DNA from: Dyadobacter beijingensis DSM 21582
GTDB taxonomy: Bacteria; Bacteroidota; Bacteroidia; Cytophagales; Spirosomataceae
DNA length: 64,000 nt
Direction of reading: 5' to 3'
Assembly: GCF_000382205.1 (NCBI RefSeq)
Contig: NZ_KB907786.1
Span: forward strand, 1,488,001 to 1,552,000
The position numbers and the translations under genes were made by a program. The notes beneath the pieces were generated by a model, which ran no database searches, had not been told where the DNA came from, and worked only from the letters and a program-made list of their open reading frames with translations. Positions 40,945 to 50,700 of the stretch are shown here, piece after piece (the stretch's first letter is position 1; each line of letters opens with the position of its first letter).

Positions 40945-41391
40945 ATGGAAATCATACTTTTAACGGATATTGCTGGGGTTGGTTACAAGAACGATATCGT
41001 GACTGTGAAAGCAGGTTACGGTCGTAACTACCTCATCCCGCAAGGTTTTGCGCTGCTGGCGAATGCCTCCAACCGCAAGATTGTTACTGAAAACGTGCGC
41101 CAGGCGGCACACAAGGCTGAGAAGCTCAAAAAGGACGCAGAAGATATCGCAGCAGCGATCGGCGACCTGGTAATCGATATCAAAACTGTGGTAGGTGAAA
41201 GCGGCCGTATCTTCGGACGTGTGACCAACACACAAGTGGCCGACAGCCTGAAAGCGAAAGGCTTCGATATCGATCGTAAGAAAATCACTGTGGATGACGT
41301 GAAATCAATCGGTACTTACGGTGCGTTGATCGACCTTCACAAAGAAGTGAAACACAAAGTTACCCTGAACGTAGTAGCAGCGGAAGACTAA
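40945..41391 (+). CDS. rplI: 50S ribosomal protein L9
   Basis: A 148-residue protein: N-terminal rRNA-binding domain with MEIILLTDIAGVGYKNDIVT and GYGRNYLIPQGFALLA, a long connecting helix, and a C-terminal domain with GRIFGRVTNTQVADSLK and VKSIGTYGALIDLHKEV. It is the last gene of the rpsF-rpsR-rplI operon, closed by a strong terminator. Confidence 0.98.
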   Translation: MEIILLTDIAGVGYKNDIVTVKAGYGRNYLIPQGFALLANASNRKIVTENVRQAAHKAEKLKKDAEDIAAAIGDLVIDIKTVVGESGRIFGRVTNTQVADSLKAKGFDIDRKKITVDDVKSIGTYGALIDLHKEVKHKVTLNVVAAED

Positions 41392-41409
41392 GCGTTTCGG
41401 AAATGCATG

Positions 41410-41445
41410 AAAAAAGGACGACCTGAGAGGGCCGTCCTTTTTTTT
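41410..41445 (+). terminator. Terminator of the rpsF-rpsR-rplI operon
   Basis: AAAAAGGACG (41411-41420) pairs with CGTCCTTTTT (41433-41442) around a 12-nt loop, ending in a long T-run 20-50 nt after the L9 stop. Confidence 0.9.
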
Positions 41446-41545
41446 GACGGCCGACGGCCGACCGCCGATTTCAAATTGCGGTCGGCGGTCAGCCGTCAGC
41501 TTATTCAACAATCGGCGGTCGGCCATCAGCCGTCGGCGGTCACTA
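41446..41545. repeat. GC-rich repeat block (CGGCGGTCGGC family)
   Basis: About 100 nt made of short direct and inverted copies of GCCGACCGCCGA / TCGGCGGTCGGC and GTCAGCCGTC, lying between the L9 terminator and the stop of the LysM gene. The core also occurs at 7886-7915. It has no coding potential and could fold into several GC-rich hairpins. Confidence 0.6.
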
Positions 41546-42013
41546 TCATTTCAACGCCGGAATCCGCAGCACCTGGCCGGGATAAATGAGATCCGGGTCT
41601 TTCAGCATGGGTTTGTTGGCTTCGAAGATGATGGGGTATTTCATCATGTCGCCGTACACGGTTTTGGCGATTTTAGAGAGCGTGTCGCCTTTTACTACCG
41701 TGTGATAGGTTGCCTCCGGTTCGGGCGTAGCTACTTTCAGGCGGTTGTCTACCACTTCAACGCCTTCCACATTGCCTACCGCCAATGCGATTTTTTCGGC
41801 ATCTTCCTGTTTGGCCACCTCGCCTTCGAGGGTGACGGTGTCGCCGGAGGTTTTCACCGTGAGGCTGTTATAGGAAAGGCCGAGCGCCTTCACGTGCGCG
41901 AGCAATGCGCTGGCGCGCAGCGGTTCCGCTTCGGGGGTAGGGGCTGCCGCGGGTGCATCCTTGCCGCCGAATACTTTTTCTCCAACGCCTTTGATAAAAG
42001 AGATTAAGCCCAT
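41546..42013 (-). CDS. BON-LysM domain protein, Kbp (YgaU)-like
   Basis: A 155-residue protein with the layout of E. coli Kbp, a cytoplasmic K+-binding protein. The start MGLISFIKGVGEKVFGG is similar; a BON domain (about 40-95) contains GDTVTLEGEVAKQEDAEKIA and VGNVEGVEVVDNRL, and a C-terminal LysM (about 103-152) contains YHTVVKGDTLSKIAKTVYG and IFEANKPMLKDPDLIYPGQVLRIP. An Ala/Pro-rich insert (residues 20-32) is extra. K+ binding is inferred from similarity. No signal peptide is seen, in agreement with a cytoplasmic location. Confidence 0.9.
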   Translation of the reverse strand: MGLISFIKGVGEKVFGGKDAPAAAPTPEAEPLRASALLAHVKALGLSYNSLTVKTSGDTVTLEGEVAKQEDAEKIALAVGNVEGVEVVDNRLKVATPEPEATYHTVVKGDTLSKIAKTVYGDMMKYPIIFEANKPMLKDPDLIYPGQVLRIPALK

Positions 42014-42164
42014 GTTTTTCAGGTTTTGGTTAAATAATAGATTTGAGTTTGTGAATGAAAGGTAGCGGTAATGTTATCTTTCCTGGGGGTAAGATGCAAT
42101 TATTATACCAAAATTGCCAATCGATATTGATTTGATAATATGGGTTTTTACGGGCGCAACTTTG

Positions 42165-42172
42165 TACTTTTG
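42165..42172 (+). promoter_or_regulatory. -7 box (TACTTTTG) of glpD
   Basis: It fits TAnnTTTG and lies 40 nt before the glpD ATG. No convincing TTTG is found at the expected -33 distance, so the call rests on the -7 element. Confidence 0.45.
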
Positions 42173-42211
42173 CAGCACGTCCCAACCATGCCGAATCTGC
42201 ATTAAGTATCA

Positions 42212-43843
42212 ATGAACCGCACCACATCGCTTGCCCGGTTACAAAATGAATTGTTCGATATCTGTATCATCGGCGCCGGTGCCAGCGGGGCCGGATGTGC
42301 CCTGGATGCGGTTCTGAGAGGTTATAAGGTAGCCCTGATCGATAAAAAGGATTTCGCTTCCGAAACTTCTTCTCGTTCCACCAAGCTCATTCACGGCGGC
42401 GTGCGTTACCTGGAACAGGCATTCAAAAAGCTCGATTTCGCGCAGTTGAAGCAGGTTCGGCACGGATTGGAGGAACGACACATTGTGTTGAAAAATGCGC
42501 CGCACCTCGCACGCCCCCTCGCGCTCATGACGCCTGTGAGCTCCTGGATCGAAGGCCTGTATTTCAAGATCGGGCTGTCGCTTTACGACACCTTCGCCAC
42601 CAACGACACTTTGCCCAAAAGCAAATGGCTCAGTAAAAAGGAAGTGCTCGAAAAAATCCCCACGCTCGACCGCAAAAAGCTGCATAGCGGCGTGCTGTAT
42701 TACGACGGCCAGCTCGACGACGCCCGCTATTGCCTCGCACTGGCACAATCGGCATCCGAAAACGGCGCCGCGGTGGCGAATTACGTCGAAGTGAATGGTT
42801 TTGAGAAAGAGGAAAACGGCAAGGTGAATGCCGTGCGTGCGAAAGATGCGATCAGCGGGAATGCGATCACCATCCGTACCAAACTGGTGATCAACTGCAC
42901 CGGCCCGTTCTCGGACCATGTGCGGCTGATGGCCAATGCGGCATTGAGCGAGCGGCTGCGCCCGAGCAAAGGCGTGCATCTGTCTTTGCCATATCATACG
43001 TTGAACAGCGAATACGCCATGCTCATTCCGAAGACCTCGGACGGCCGCGTCGTGTTTGCGATACCTTTCGAAGGCGCGACGATGATCGGCACCACCGATA
43101 CCGAATGCGACGAAATCAACCGCGAACCGACGCTGAACCACGCGGAACGGGAATACCTCGCGGCCACCTTGAACCCCTACCTGGCCAAGCCGATTGATCC
43201 GAAAGAAATCCGGGCGGGCTTCGGCGGGCTGCGGCCATTGCTGGCGGCGGATCCGTCGAAATCGACCAAAAGCCTCGTGCGGGACCATGAAGTGGAGGTG
43301 GACGAAGCATCCGGGCTGATCAGCCTGCTGGGCGGAAAATGGACGACCTACCGCCTGATGGCGAAAGACACGCTCGATGAGGCCGATAAAGTCCTTGGTG
43401 ATGCAAAGGATTGTAGAACAGCGGATTACGTACTGGCCGGTGGTGAGAATTACCGTGCAAAAAGCTGGCAGGACATTCAAGCCAAATATGCGTTGCCGGA
43501 AGATATTTCACGGCATCTCGTGCTGAAATACGGCTCGCGTGCGCCCCAGGTAGCGCTGCTCGCACAGGAAGATAATGCATTGAAAGAACGGCTCAGTCCG
43601 CATTATCCCTACATCCGCGCCGAGGTGGTGTACACCGTTCGGAATGAGATGGTGGTGGCCCCGCGCGACTTCCTCGCCCGCCGTATCCGCCTCGAAATAA
43701 CCGATTGGAATGAAACCTTAAACTCCCTGCCGGTTGTTGCTGATCTGATGGCACGCGAATTGAGCTGGACGGACGAGGAAAAGACGAGATATGCCGACGC
43801 GTACGCCGAGGAAATCGGGAAGTTTATCTCCGACGCCCGATAG
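42212..43843 (+). CDS. glpD: Glycerol-3-phosphate dehydrogenase, FAD-dependent
   Basis: A 543-residue membrane-associated flavoenzyme oxidising sn-glycerol 3-phosphate to dihydroxyacetone phosphate and passing electrons to quinone. The N-terminal FAD motif is DICIIGAGASGAGCALDAV, followed by the family signature SRSTKLIHGGVRYLEQ. The substrate region has IPFEGATMIGTTDTECDE and RAGFGGLRPLL. The C-terminal helical domain (about 420-543, VVYTVRNEMVVAPRDFLARR) is intact. It is a single gene with no glycerol kinase beside it; the flexirubin cluster begins 29 nt downstream, which may be chance. Confidence 0.95.
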   Translation: MNRTTSLARLQNELFDICIIGAGASGAGCALDAVLRGYKVALIDKKDFASETSSRSTKLIHGGVRYLEQAFKKLDFAQLKQVRHGLEERHIVLKNAPHLARPLALMTPVSSWIEGLYFKIGLSLYDTFATNDTLPKSKWLSKKEVLEKIPTLDRKKLHSGVLYYDGQLDDARYCLALAQSASENGAAVANYVEVNGFEKEENGKVNAVRAKDAISGNAITIRTKLVINCTGPFSDHVRLMANAALSERLRPSKGVHLSLPYHTLNSEYAMLIPKTSDGRVVFAIPFEGATMIGTTDTECDEINREPTLNHAEREYLAATLNPYLAKPIDPKEIRAGFGGLRPLLAADPSKSTKSLVRDHEVEVDEASGLISLLGGKWTTYRLMAKDTLDEADKVLGDAKDCRTADYVLAGGENYRAKSWQDIQAKYALPEDISRHLVLKYGSRAPQVALLAQEDNALKERLSPHYPYIRAEVVYTVRNEMVVAPRDFLARRIRLEITDWNETLNSLPVVADLMARELSWTDEEKTRYADAYAEEIGKFISDAR

Positions 43844-43872
43844 TAGCAACCACCCAGGAGTTATTTTCACGA

Positions 43873-44916
43873 ATGTATATTACCGATTCAGCCTGCATAT
43901 CACCCCAGCGTACTTTTGACGATGCCTTTTTCGAAGGCGATATCAAAGTGCACGAGGGCGACAGGTACCTGGCCGTTGAACCTGCCTATGGCCAGCTCAT
44001 TCCCGCCGGATTGCTCCGCAGGATGGGCAAAGCCGTCCGTATGGGCGTCGGTGCCGGCCTTCCGCTTATTCAGAATGCGCCGATCGAAGGCATCATTCTC
44101 GGCACTGCCAACGGTGGCCTCGAAGATTGTCTCAAATTCCTGAACCAGATCGTCGATTATAAGGAAGGCACGCTCACGCCGACGAATTTCGTGCAGAGCA
44201 CGCCCAATGCCGTGGCCGGTAACCTCGCATTGATGAGCAAAACGACGGGCTACAACACCACGCACGTCCACAAGGGCCTCGCGTTCGAAGCCGCCCTACT
44301 CGATACCATGCTGCTGCTCGAAGAAAAGCGTGGCAAGCAGTTCCTCGTGGGGAGTATTGAAGAGATTTCAGATTACAACCATAACATCGATCTGCTCGCC
44401 GGTTCATTCAAAACAGGCCATTTTACGTCGGAAAACTTGTTAACACTCGATTCGCCCGGCTCTGCAAACGGGGAAGGGGCGGCGATGTTCGTCGTGAATG
44501 CCGAACGCCCGGAAAATGCCATAGCGCAGATCCGCGATGTATTTCAAAGCAATAACCTGGCCGAAATGGAGCTGGCGCCCGTCGTAAGCGCCTTTTTAAG
44601 GCACAACCACCTCGATACGACAGATATTGACGCCGTTATGATGGGTATCAGCGGCGATAACCGCACCGACCATTGGTATTTCAACCTGCAACAGGCATTG
44701 TTCGCCGGCGCCAATTGCTACACCTATAAGAACATGGTAGGCGATTACCCGACGGCTTCCGCGTTCGCGACGTGGATGGGGGCGCAGGTGATCGCGGGCA
44801 GGCAGGTGCCTCATGCGTGCGTGTTGGCCCAAAAAAATACCCGCACCCCGAAGCATGTCCTGATTTACAATCATTACAAAGCTTCGCAGCACGGGTTCAT
44901 ATTGCTCAGTGCCTGA
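43873..44916 (+). CDS. Ketosynthase-like protein without active-site Cys (chain-length-factor-like), flexirubin cluster
   Basis: A 347-residue protein with the thiolase/ketosynthase fold, recognisable from IIGLTANGGLEDC-like IILGTANGGLEDCLKFL, FVQSTPNAVAGNLALMS and the C-terminal VMMGISGDNRTDHWY. At the position of the catalytic Cys it has YNTTHVHKGLAFEAALLD, with no Cys, and the usual His pair is missing. It is a paralogue of the protein at 60568-61503. By analogy with aryl-polyene KS/CLF pairs it may partner an active ketosynthase and set chain length. It is the left-most cluster gene on the plus strand and is convergent with the halogenase-like gene, 3 nt apart. Confidence 0.8.
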   Translation: MYITDSACISPQRTFDDAFFEGDIKVHEGDRYLAVEPAYGQLIPAGLLRRMGKAVRMGVGAGLPLIQNAPIEGIILGTANGGLEDCLKFLNQIVDYKEGTLTPTNFVQSTPNAVAGNLALMSKTTGYNTTHVHKGLAFEAALLDTMLLLEEKRGKQFLVGSIEEISDYNHNIDLLAGSFKTGHFTSENLLTLDSPGSANGEGAAMFVVNAERPENAIAQIRDVFQSNNLAEMELAPVVSAFLRHNHLDTTDIDAVMMGISGDNRTDHWYFNLQQALFAGANCYTYKNMVGDYPTASAFATWMGAQVIAGRQVPHACVLAQKNTRTPKHVLIYNHYKASQHGFILLSA

Positions 44917-44919
44917 GCG

Positions 44920-46164
44920 TCAGGAATTGGCTTCTTCCGCTTTTTCCTTCATCTTGATCACTTTCGCCAGCGTAGGCAGGATGGTGTCGTGCTTTTTCAC
45001 GAACGGGTTGCTCTGGTCCCAAACGTAGCCGGCAAGTACCGAGCAGATTTGGCGCTTGATATCTTCGTCGATGTATTTTGCAAAAACAATCGTTTGGAAA
45101 TCTCCTGAGTACCAGCCTGATACATAGCTTCGGAACACGTCGATACCTTTCTGGATCACCTGTTCATAATCCTTTTTCCAATCCACGTTTTCGCCTTGCA
45201 AATGCCGGTGCGTCATTTTTGCCGAAAGCAGCCCCGAAGCCGTCGCGAAAGTGACGCCGGACGAGAAAATAGGGTCCAGGAACTCGGTACTATTGCCGGA
45301 AAGCACGAAACCTTCGCCCGACATTTGTTTCACACCGATGGAATAACCCAGGATTGCCCGCGGTTCGAATTTGAACTGTGAATCGGAAAAACGGCCGCCG
45401 AGGTCTTCGAAATTTTTGACAAACTCCTTATATTTTTCGCCGCCATTCTCGGCCAGCGCCTCGATCTTCTCGCGGTCGCCTACAATGCCTACGGACGTGG
45501 AGCCGTCGGAGAATGGAATGGCCCAGATCCACGACTTGTTGCTGTCGAATGAATGCACAAAAATGTTATTGCTGGCTTTCTCGGTGCGGTTTTTATCTTC
45601 CAAATGCGAGAAAACCGCCCCGCGAGGCGTGAATGCCGACGGTTTGCTGAGGTCGAAAAGTCGCGGCAGCACGCGCCCGTAGCCGCTCGAATCGATGATG
45701 AATTTCGCTTCAATACGGTGCGGGTTACCTGCTGGGTCGTTATAGTCGATAATCTGCTTGTCGGGTCCGCATTGCACGGCCGTCACTTCGCATTCAAAAT
45801 TCACGTCGACCCCTTTCGCGCGCGTCGCTTCGGCCAGTTTGCTGTCGAAGTCGGCCCTTTTTACCTGCCACGTCCATGTCCAGCCTTTGGTAAACTGGTC
45901 TTCGAAAAAGAACTCGCAGCGTTTTTCGCCCCGCATGAATGCCGCGCCTGTTTTTTTCTGAAAATTCAACGGCTCGATGGCCTCTCTTAGCCCCGATTCC
46001 GTCAAATGCTCCATGCAGCAGGGAAGCAGGCTTTCGCCGATCTGGAAACGCGGGAATTTTTCTTTTTCAAGTATCGTGACATCGTAGCCTTGTTTTTTCA
46101 GGTAAGAAGCGGCGACCGTTCCGGCAGGACCGGCCCCAATGACCAGCACATCGACAGTTTGCAT
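44920..46164 (-). CDS. Flavin-dependent halogenase-like oxidoreductase, flexirubin cluster
   Basis: A 414-residue FAD protein. The start is the ATG at 46164, 3 nt after the preceding gene stop; a GTG-started longer frame is rejected. FAD motif VLVIGAGPAGTVAASYLKKQ lies at residues 6-25, and FPRFQIGESLLP at 37-48 is shared with tryptophan-halogenase-like proteins. KSWIWAIPF contains W212-x-W-x-I-P217, the halogenase WxWxIP motif; Lys71 in QKKTGAAF is a candidate for the catalytic lysine. Some chlorinated flexirubins are known, so chlorination of the aryl head is a reasonable inference, but related family members act as hydroxylases or reductases. Confidence 0.8.
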   Translation of the reverse strand: MQTVDVLVIGAGPAGTVAASYLKKQGYDVTILEKEKFPRFQIGESLLPCCMEHLTESGLREAIEPLNFQKKTGAAFMRGEKRCEFFFEDQFTKGWTWTWQVKRADFDSKLAEATRAKGVDVNFECEVTAVQCGPDKQIIDYNDPAGNPHRIEAKFIIDSSGYGRVLPRLFDLSKPSAFTPRGAVFSHLEDKNRTEKASNNIFVHSFDSNKSWIWAIPFSDGSTSVGIVGDREKIEALAENGGEKYKEFVKNFEDLGGRFSDSQFKFEPRAILGYSIGVKQMSGEGFVLSGNSTEFLDPIFSSGVTFATASGLLSAKMTHRHLQGENVDWKKDYEQVIQKGIDVFRSYVSGWYSGDFQTIVFAKYIDEDIKRQICSVLAGYVWDQSNPFVKKHDTILPTLAKVIKMKEKAEEANS

Positions 46165-46166
46165 AA

Positions 46167-47696
46167 TCAGGCGTTTTTTACTTTTTGAATGAGTTTTTCT
46201 TTGTCTATAAATGAAAAGCACGTTACGAATGCGCTCACGGTAACTCCCAAAATGCCATGCAGCGACACGTTTTGGCCCGTCAAATGCAGGTTAGGGATCT
46301 TCGTGCGCGTGTTGATACGTGTGCGCAGGGGCGAGGTCGAATCCTTCATAATCCCGTACATCGTGCCGTTCCGGTTGCCGATATAATCGCGGAAGGTGAG
46401 CGGCGACGCGCTGTGCACCGATTTGATTGTGGCTGAAATGCCGGGAAAAACGGTTTCCAGCCGCGCTATGACCTTCGCTTCCTTCTCCTTTTTGAATTGC
46501 GCATATTCCTCGCCGCGCTTGCCCGGCTCGGCCACCGTGCTGAATGTCCCGGCCCATTGTGCCGTCTCTTCCGCATTCATGTAAGTCATGATCGACATAG
46601 AATCGGCGTATTTCCCTTTTTTGGAAATAGAAGGCGTACAGATGAAGTACGTTTGCGGCCAGGTTTCCGGGTCGTAATCGATACCGCCCCACACGTCGTC
46701 GATGTGGTGCTGGTAAATATTGTAATTCAGGTATTCGAAAGTATGATCGTGGAATGAAATATGGACGAGGAATGTCGAAATGCTGTCTTCCAGGGCTAGT
46801 ACGCGGTTTTTGTATACACTTAAAAACCGCTCCTGCCCAAAAATATCAATCGTTACCGACGGGTGTACATTGGATATAAACTCTTTCCCGCGGAAAGTCT
46901 CGCCATTGTCGCATAGTACCTCGGTAATGCGGCCTTTTTCGTCGTAGTTCGCGCCGGTTACTTTTTTGTACTTGAAAATCTTCCCGCCATGCTGCCGCAG
47001 CGACCGGCTAAGCTGGATCGCGATCTGCGAACCGCCGTCTATGAATTTATAGGCGCCGTTCAGGTAGCTTTTCATGATCAGCGCATGCACGTAAAACGGC
47101 GTTTTAGTTTTTACCCCCGCATACAGCAAGTTGCTGCCGGCGAGTACATTGCGCAGCCGTACATTGTCTGTCAGCGAGGCGATGTAATCGTGCGCATTCA
47201 GGCTCAGAACGGCTTCGTCGGCGAGGTAGCTTTCGCCGGCCGTTTCCAGATTATACAGGGGGAATTTCTTGCAGACTTCGACCAATTTCGCGCAGAAGGT
47301 ACGGATAGCCTCCGCTTCGCCGGGGAAGTATTCGATGAGTTTCTGCTCAAAATGTTCGATTCCCTGCGCATAAGCATATTCGCAGCCGTCCCCGAAACGG
47401 ATCACGTCGAATTCCTCATCGAGGCGTTTCAATTTCAGCTTGTCGAGAATGCCGAAATATTTGAAAAACTGGTAGAGATTTTCGCCTTCGTCCAGGCCAC
47501 CGACGTAATGCACGCCGGTGTCGTAAATGCTCTTGTCGCGGCTGTATACCTGTAAATGCCCGCCGATCTGGTGGTTTTTTTCCAGCACCGCCACGCTGTG
47601 ACCTTCCATTGCCAGGATGTTGGCGCAAGCCAGACCGCCCAGTCCGCTCCCAACAATCACAAAATCATATTCCTTTTGCACAGCGGAAGTTTGCAT
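46167..47696 (-). CDS. CrtI-like FAD oxidoreductase, flexirubin cluster
   Basis: A 509-residue protein of the phytoene desaturase / retinol saturase group. Start at the ATG at 47696 (MQTSAVQKEYDFV). FAD motif DFVIVGSGLGGLACANILAME at residues 10-31, then EKNHQIGGHLQVYSRDKSIYDTG, and the C-terminal LTGQNVSLHGILGVTVSAFV. It is about 25% shorter in the middle region than carotenoid desaturases and is clearly distinct from the crtI at 14330-15829. It may reduce, isomerise or desaturate the polyene. It lies between the trifunctional protein gene and the halogenase-like gene in one minus-strand operon. Confidence 0.85.
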   Translation of the reverse strand: MQTSAVQKEYDFVIVGSGLGGLACANILAMEGHSVAVLEKNHQIGGHLQVYSRDKSIYDTGVHYVGGLDEGENLYQFFKYFGILDKLKLKRLDEEFDVIRFGDGCEYAYAQGIEHFEQKLIEYFPGEAEAIRTFCAKLVEVCKKFPLYNLETAGESYLADEAVLSLNAHDYIASLTDNVRLRNVLAGSNLLYAGVKTKTPFYVHALIMKSYLNGAYKFIDGGSQIAIQLSRSLRQHGGKIFKYKKVTGANYDEKGRITEVLCDNGETFRGKEFISNVHPSVTIDIFGQERFLSVYKNRVLALEDSISTFLVHISFHDHTFEYLNYNIYQHHIDDVWGGIDYDPETWPQTYFICTPSISKKGKYADSMSIMTYMNAEETAQWAGTFSTVAEPGKRGEEYAQFKKEKEAKVIARLETVFPGISATIKSVHSASPLTFRDYIGNRNGTMYGIMKDSTSPLRTRINTRTKIPNLHLTGQNVSLHGILGVTVSAFVTCFSFIDKEKLIQKVKNA

Positions 47697-47718
47697 TAAT
47701 ATGGCTATTGAAAAAATG

Positions 47719-50700
47719 CTAGTTAGTAATCGGTGAAGGTTTGCGCAATACAAAAAGGACATTGGACGTATTGGCCGAATGTTCCTGCATTTCATAACCA
47801 AAACCATGCCGCCCGGCATAGCTGCGGATATCCTGCGACGAGAAGAAATGGAAATCGTCGGTTTTGCGGTTGAATGCGAACAGGCCTGTCGACAATGCTT
47901 CGGTTTTTTGTGTATTCTCGTGTTTTGCGGTCAGATCGGTGATGCCGTCGCGGATAAAGAGGATGCCGCCGGGTGCGAGGGCCGCCGCTAAACGATCGAG
48001 CAAAATAAGCTGTTTTTCCCTGGATAAATAGTGCAGCACATCATTTAAAAATATGACGTCCTGCGTGCCGGTCCCGGCAGCCATAATGTCCTGGTGCACA
48101 AACCGCAGGTTATCCGTCTTGTGGTAACTGTTCTCCGCAATCCCGATCTTTTCCTCGTCGTAGTCGATGCCCGTGATCACGCGGTCTTCATTTTTATAAT
48201 GCAGGAAAAACGACAGGTATCCATACCCGCAGCCGACGTCCAAAATATGCTTCCGCTCGCCGATCAGCTCGTTGTAGTAAGTAAAATTCGCGCTCTCCAA
48301 CCGCCATTTTACTTTGAAATACCATTCGAGTACCGGCCCTTTGAAGACGTAATTGGTGAATATTTTGTGTTTCAAATACCGGGCATCCTCCATTTCGTAC
48401 TGAAATGCGGCATATTCCTGCTTGAAGAAGGCGGAAATGGCCTTCGTTTTGTCGCGGAGCGTCGTGCCCCATCGATCGTCCGCGTAGGTGATGCGCGGGA
48501 GCACGCGAACGTTGAGCGCGCCCGGGCGGATGAGGAAGTCGTTTTTGGGCAGCACGTCGTGGGCACCGTGAAGCAATATCGGCTGAATATCCAGGCCCAG
48601 CTGCTCGGCGAGGTAGAACGCGCCCTTGTGGAAGCGGGCAATGCGGCCGTCCTCCGAGCGCGTGCCTTCCGGGAAAATGAGCACGGAATAGCCGTCGGCA
48701 ACCAATGCGCGTACCTTTTCAATGTTTTCTTCCGGACCGTCCTCGCTGTACACATAGCCTGCAAAGCGGATTATCGGACCGAAAAACGGTGATTTATAGA
48801 CCCAGCCTTTCACCATCAGCACAATTTTCGGATGGAGCATAATGGCCAGCAGGATGTCCAGGAACGAAGTATGATTGGCGATAAAGATTGCCGGTTTGCT
48901 CATATCGAGGTTTGCCCGGCCCGAAATGTTCTTTCTGACGTGGGGGCCGGAGTAAATCACCGTTTTGGCATAAAACGAAAGGGAATTGTTGATCGCCGCC
49001 TGCTTCTTTTTGCGGGACATCGGCAGCAGCAGGATCGTCACCAGTTTGGAATGTAAAAACAGGCAGCCCGAAAGGAAATAGGTAAAGCTCGAAATGCTGA
49101 TCAGGAAAGGCAGCATCGTGACGGGCGCTTTCTTTTTGGCGATGCGTTTTTGGACAAAAAAATCGAACAGTACCGGCTGGAAAACGAAGGAAATGAACAG
49201 GATACAAACGATCCCCAGCACGCTTATGAGCGAAATGGAGTGAATGGCGGGGTGTTTGGCGAAGATCAGCACGCCGGTACCGATCAATGTCGTGGTGGCG
49301 GATAATGCAATGGCGGCCTGGTAGGAGCGGAGCGTGTCTTTGCCGGATTTGTATTTACTTAAAAGCCCGTCGGTCACGAAAATGCTGAAATCGTCGCCCA
49401 GGCCAAAGATGAACGTCGTCACGATCACATTCACGAAGTTGAACCTGATGCCCAGAATGGCGGCGATGCCGAGAATCCAGATCCAGCTGATGACCATCGG
49501 CAGGAACGACAGCAATGTGAGCTCGATGCGGCCGTAGACAATCAGCAGTGTAAAGAAGACGATGGCCGCCGAGATCAGCAACAGGTAGTTGAAATCGTCC
49601 TTCACCATGGTGAGCAGCTCGCCCGCCAGCTCTCCGCGGTCGAAAAGCTGCACGCCATGCATTGCCCGCAATTCCTTTTTGACGTCTGCCAGCTTCGCCT
49701 GGTCCACGACCACCGTCGAAATAAAGGTCGTACCGGAAGCTTTGCTATCGATCAGGTTATCGACGCCGAGCTCGTTGAAAAGGGTATCGAGCGAGACATT
49801 CGAACTGCTCCGACCGGCAATCCAGCCCTTGAAATCGTTGAATGCATAGGCATTGAAGCCATTTTGCGCGGCCGACTGGTTCAGCACGCGGAATGTCGAA
49901 TCGGTGCGGCCGGGTGTCCAGAAATCCTGCCAGCGGCGCATACGCTCCCGTTTGAGATCTTGCGGAATAAGCAGCGAGCCCGACGATACAAAACTGACAA
50001 TGCGGCCTTCGCCGTGCAATGCGGCCAGTTTCTGGTAAGTACGATGATTCACGTCCTCCGCCACGGCCCGCCGCGGGTCGGACGCGAACACGTAAATGCG
50101 CTTCTGCTTGCGGGGATCGATGCCCGTGAGCGCCTGTTCCCGGCCGCTCAGCTCAGGGTCCTGCATGCTGAGATTTTCAAAACCCGCGTCGAACTCGGTA
50201 CCACCCGAAAAATACAGGAACACAACCGTCAGCACGGCGATGCCGGCCAACGTAGCGCCGCGCCAGCGATCGGGGATGGTGGGAATGCGGAACGAACCGT
50301 GCTCGCCGGGGATTTTTTGAATGTCGAAACGGGTGGAGGCGAGGATGACCGGCAGTGCCGTAAGCGTAAACAATGCCGCGCCGAGCAGTGCGAGCGAAGA
50401 AAACAGCCCGAAATCCTGCAAGACGGTCGAATTGGCGAAATGCAATGCGCTGAACGCCATCACCGTCGTGAAACTTCCCGTGAGCAACGGCCCGCTTACT
50501 TCCTTGATGGCGACGGGAATGGAATGAGTATGCCGGAGGTGTGTGAAAAAATGGAATGCGTAATCGAGCAGGATACCGAAGATGACTGCGCCGGTAGCAA
50601 GTGAAATACCCGAGATCTCCGGCCGGATGTAGCCGATGATGCCCAATGCGAATAGCGCCCCGAAAATCCCGGGCATCGTTATATATATGGGGATAAGCAG

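Noticed and set aside
49657-50604. A 315-codon plus-strand open frame inside the MMPL region
   Set aside because: Antisense shadow of the large trifunctional gene; low-complexity Arg/Ala-rich translation with no domain.
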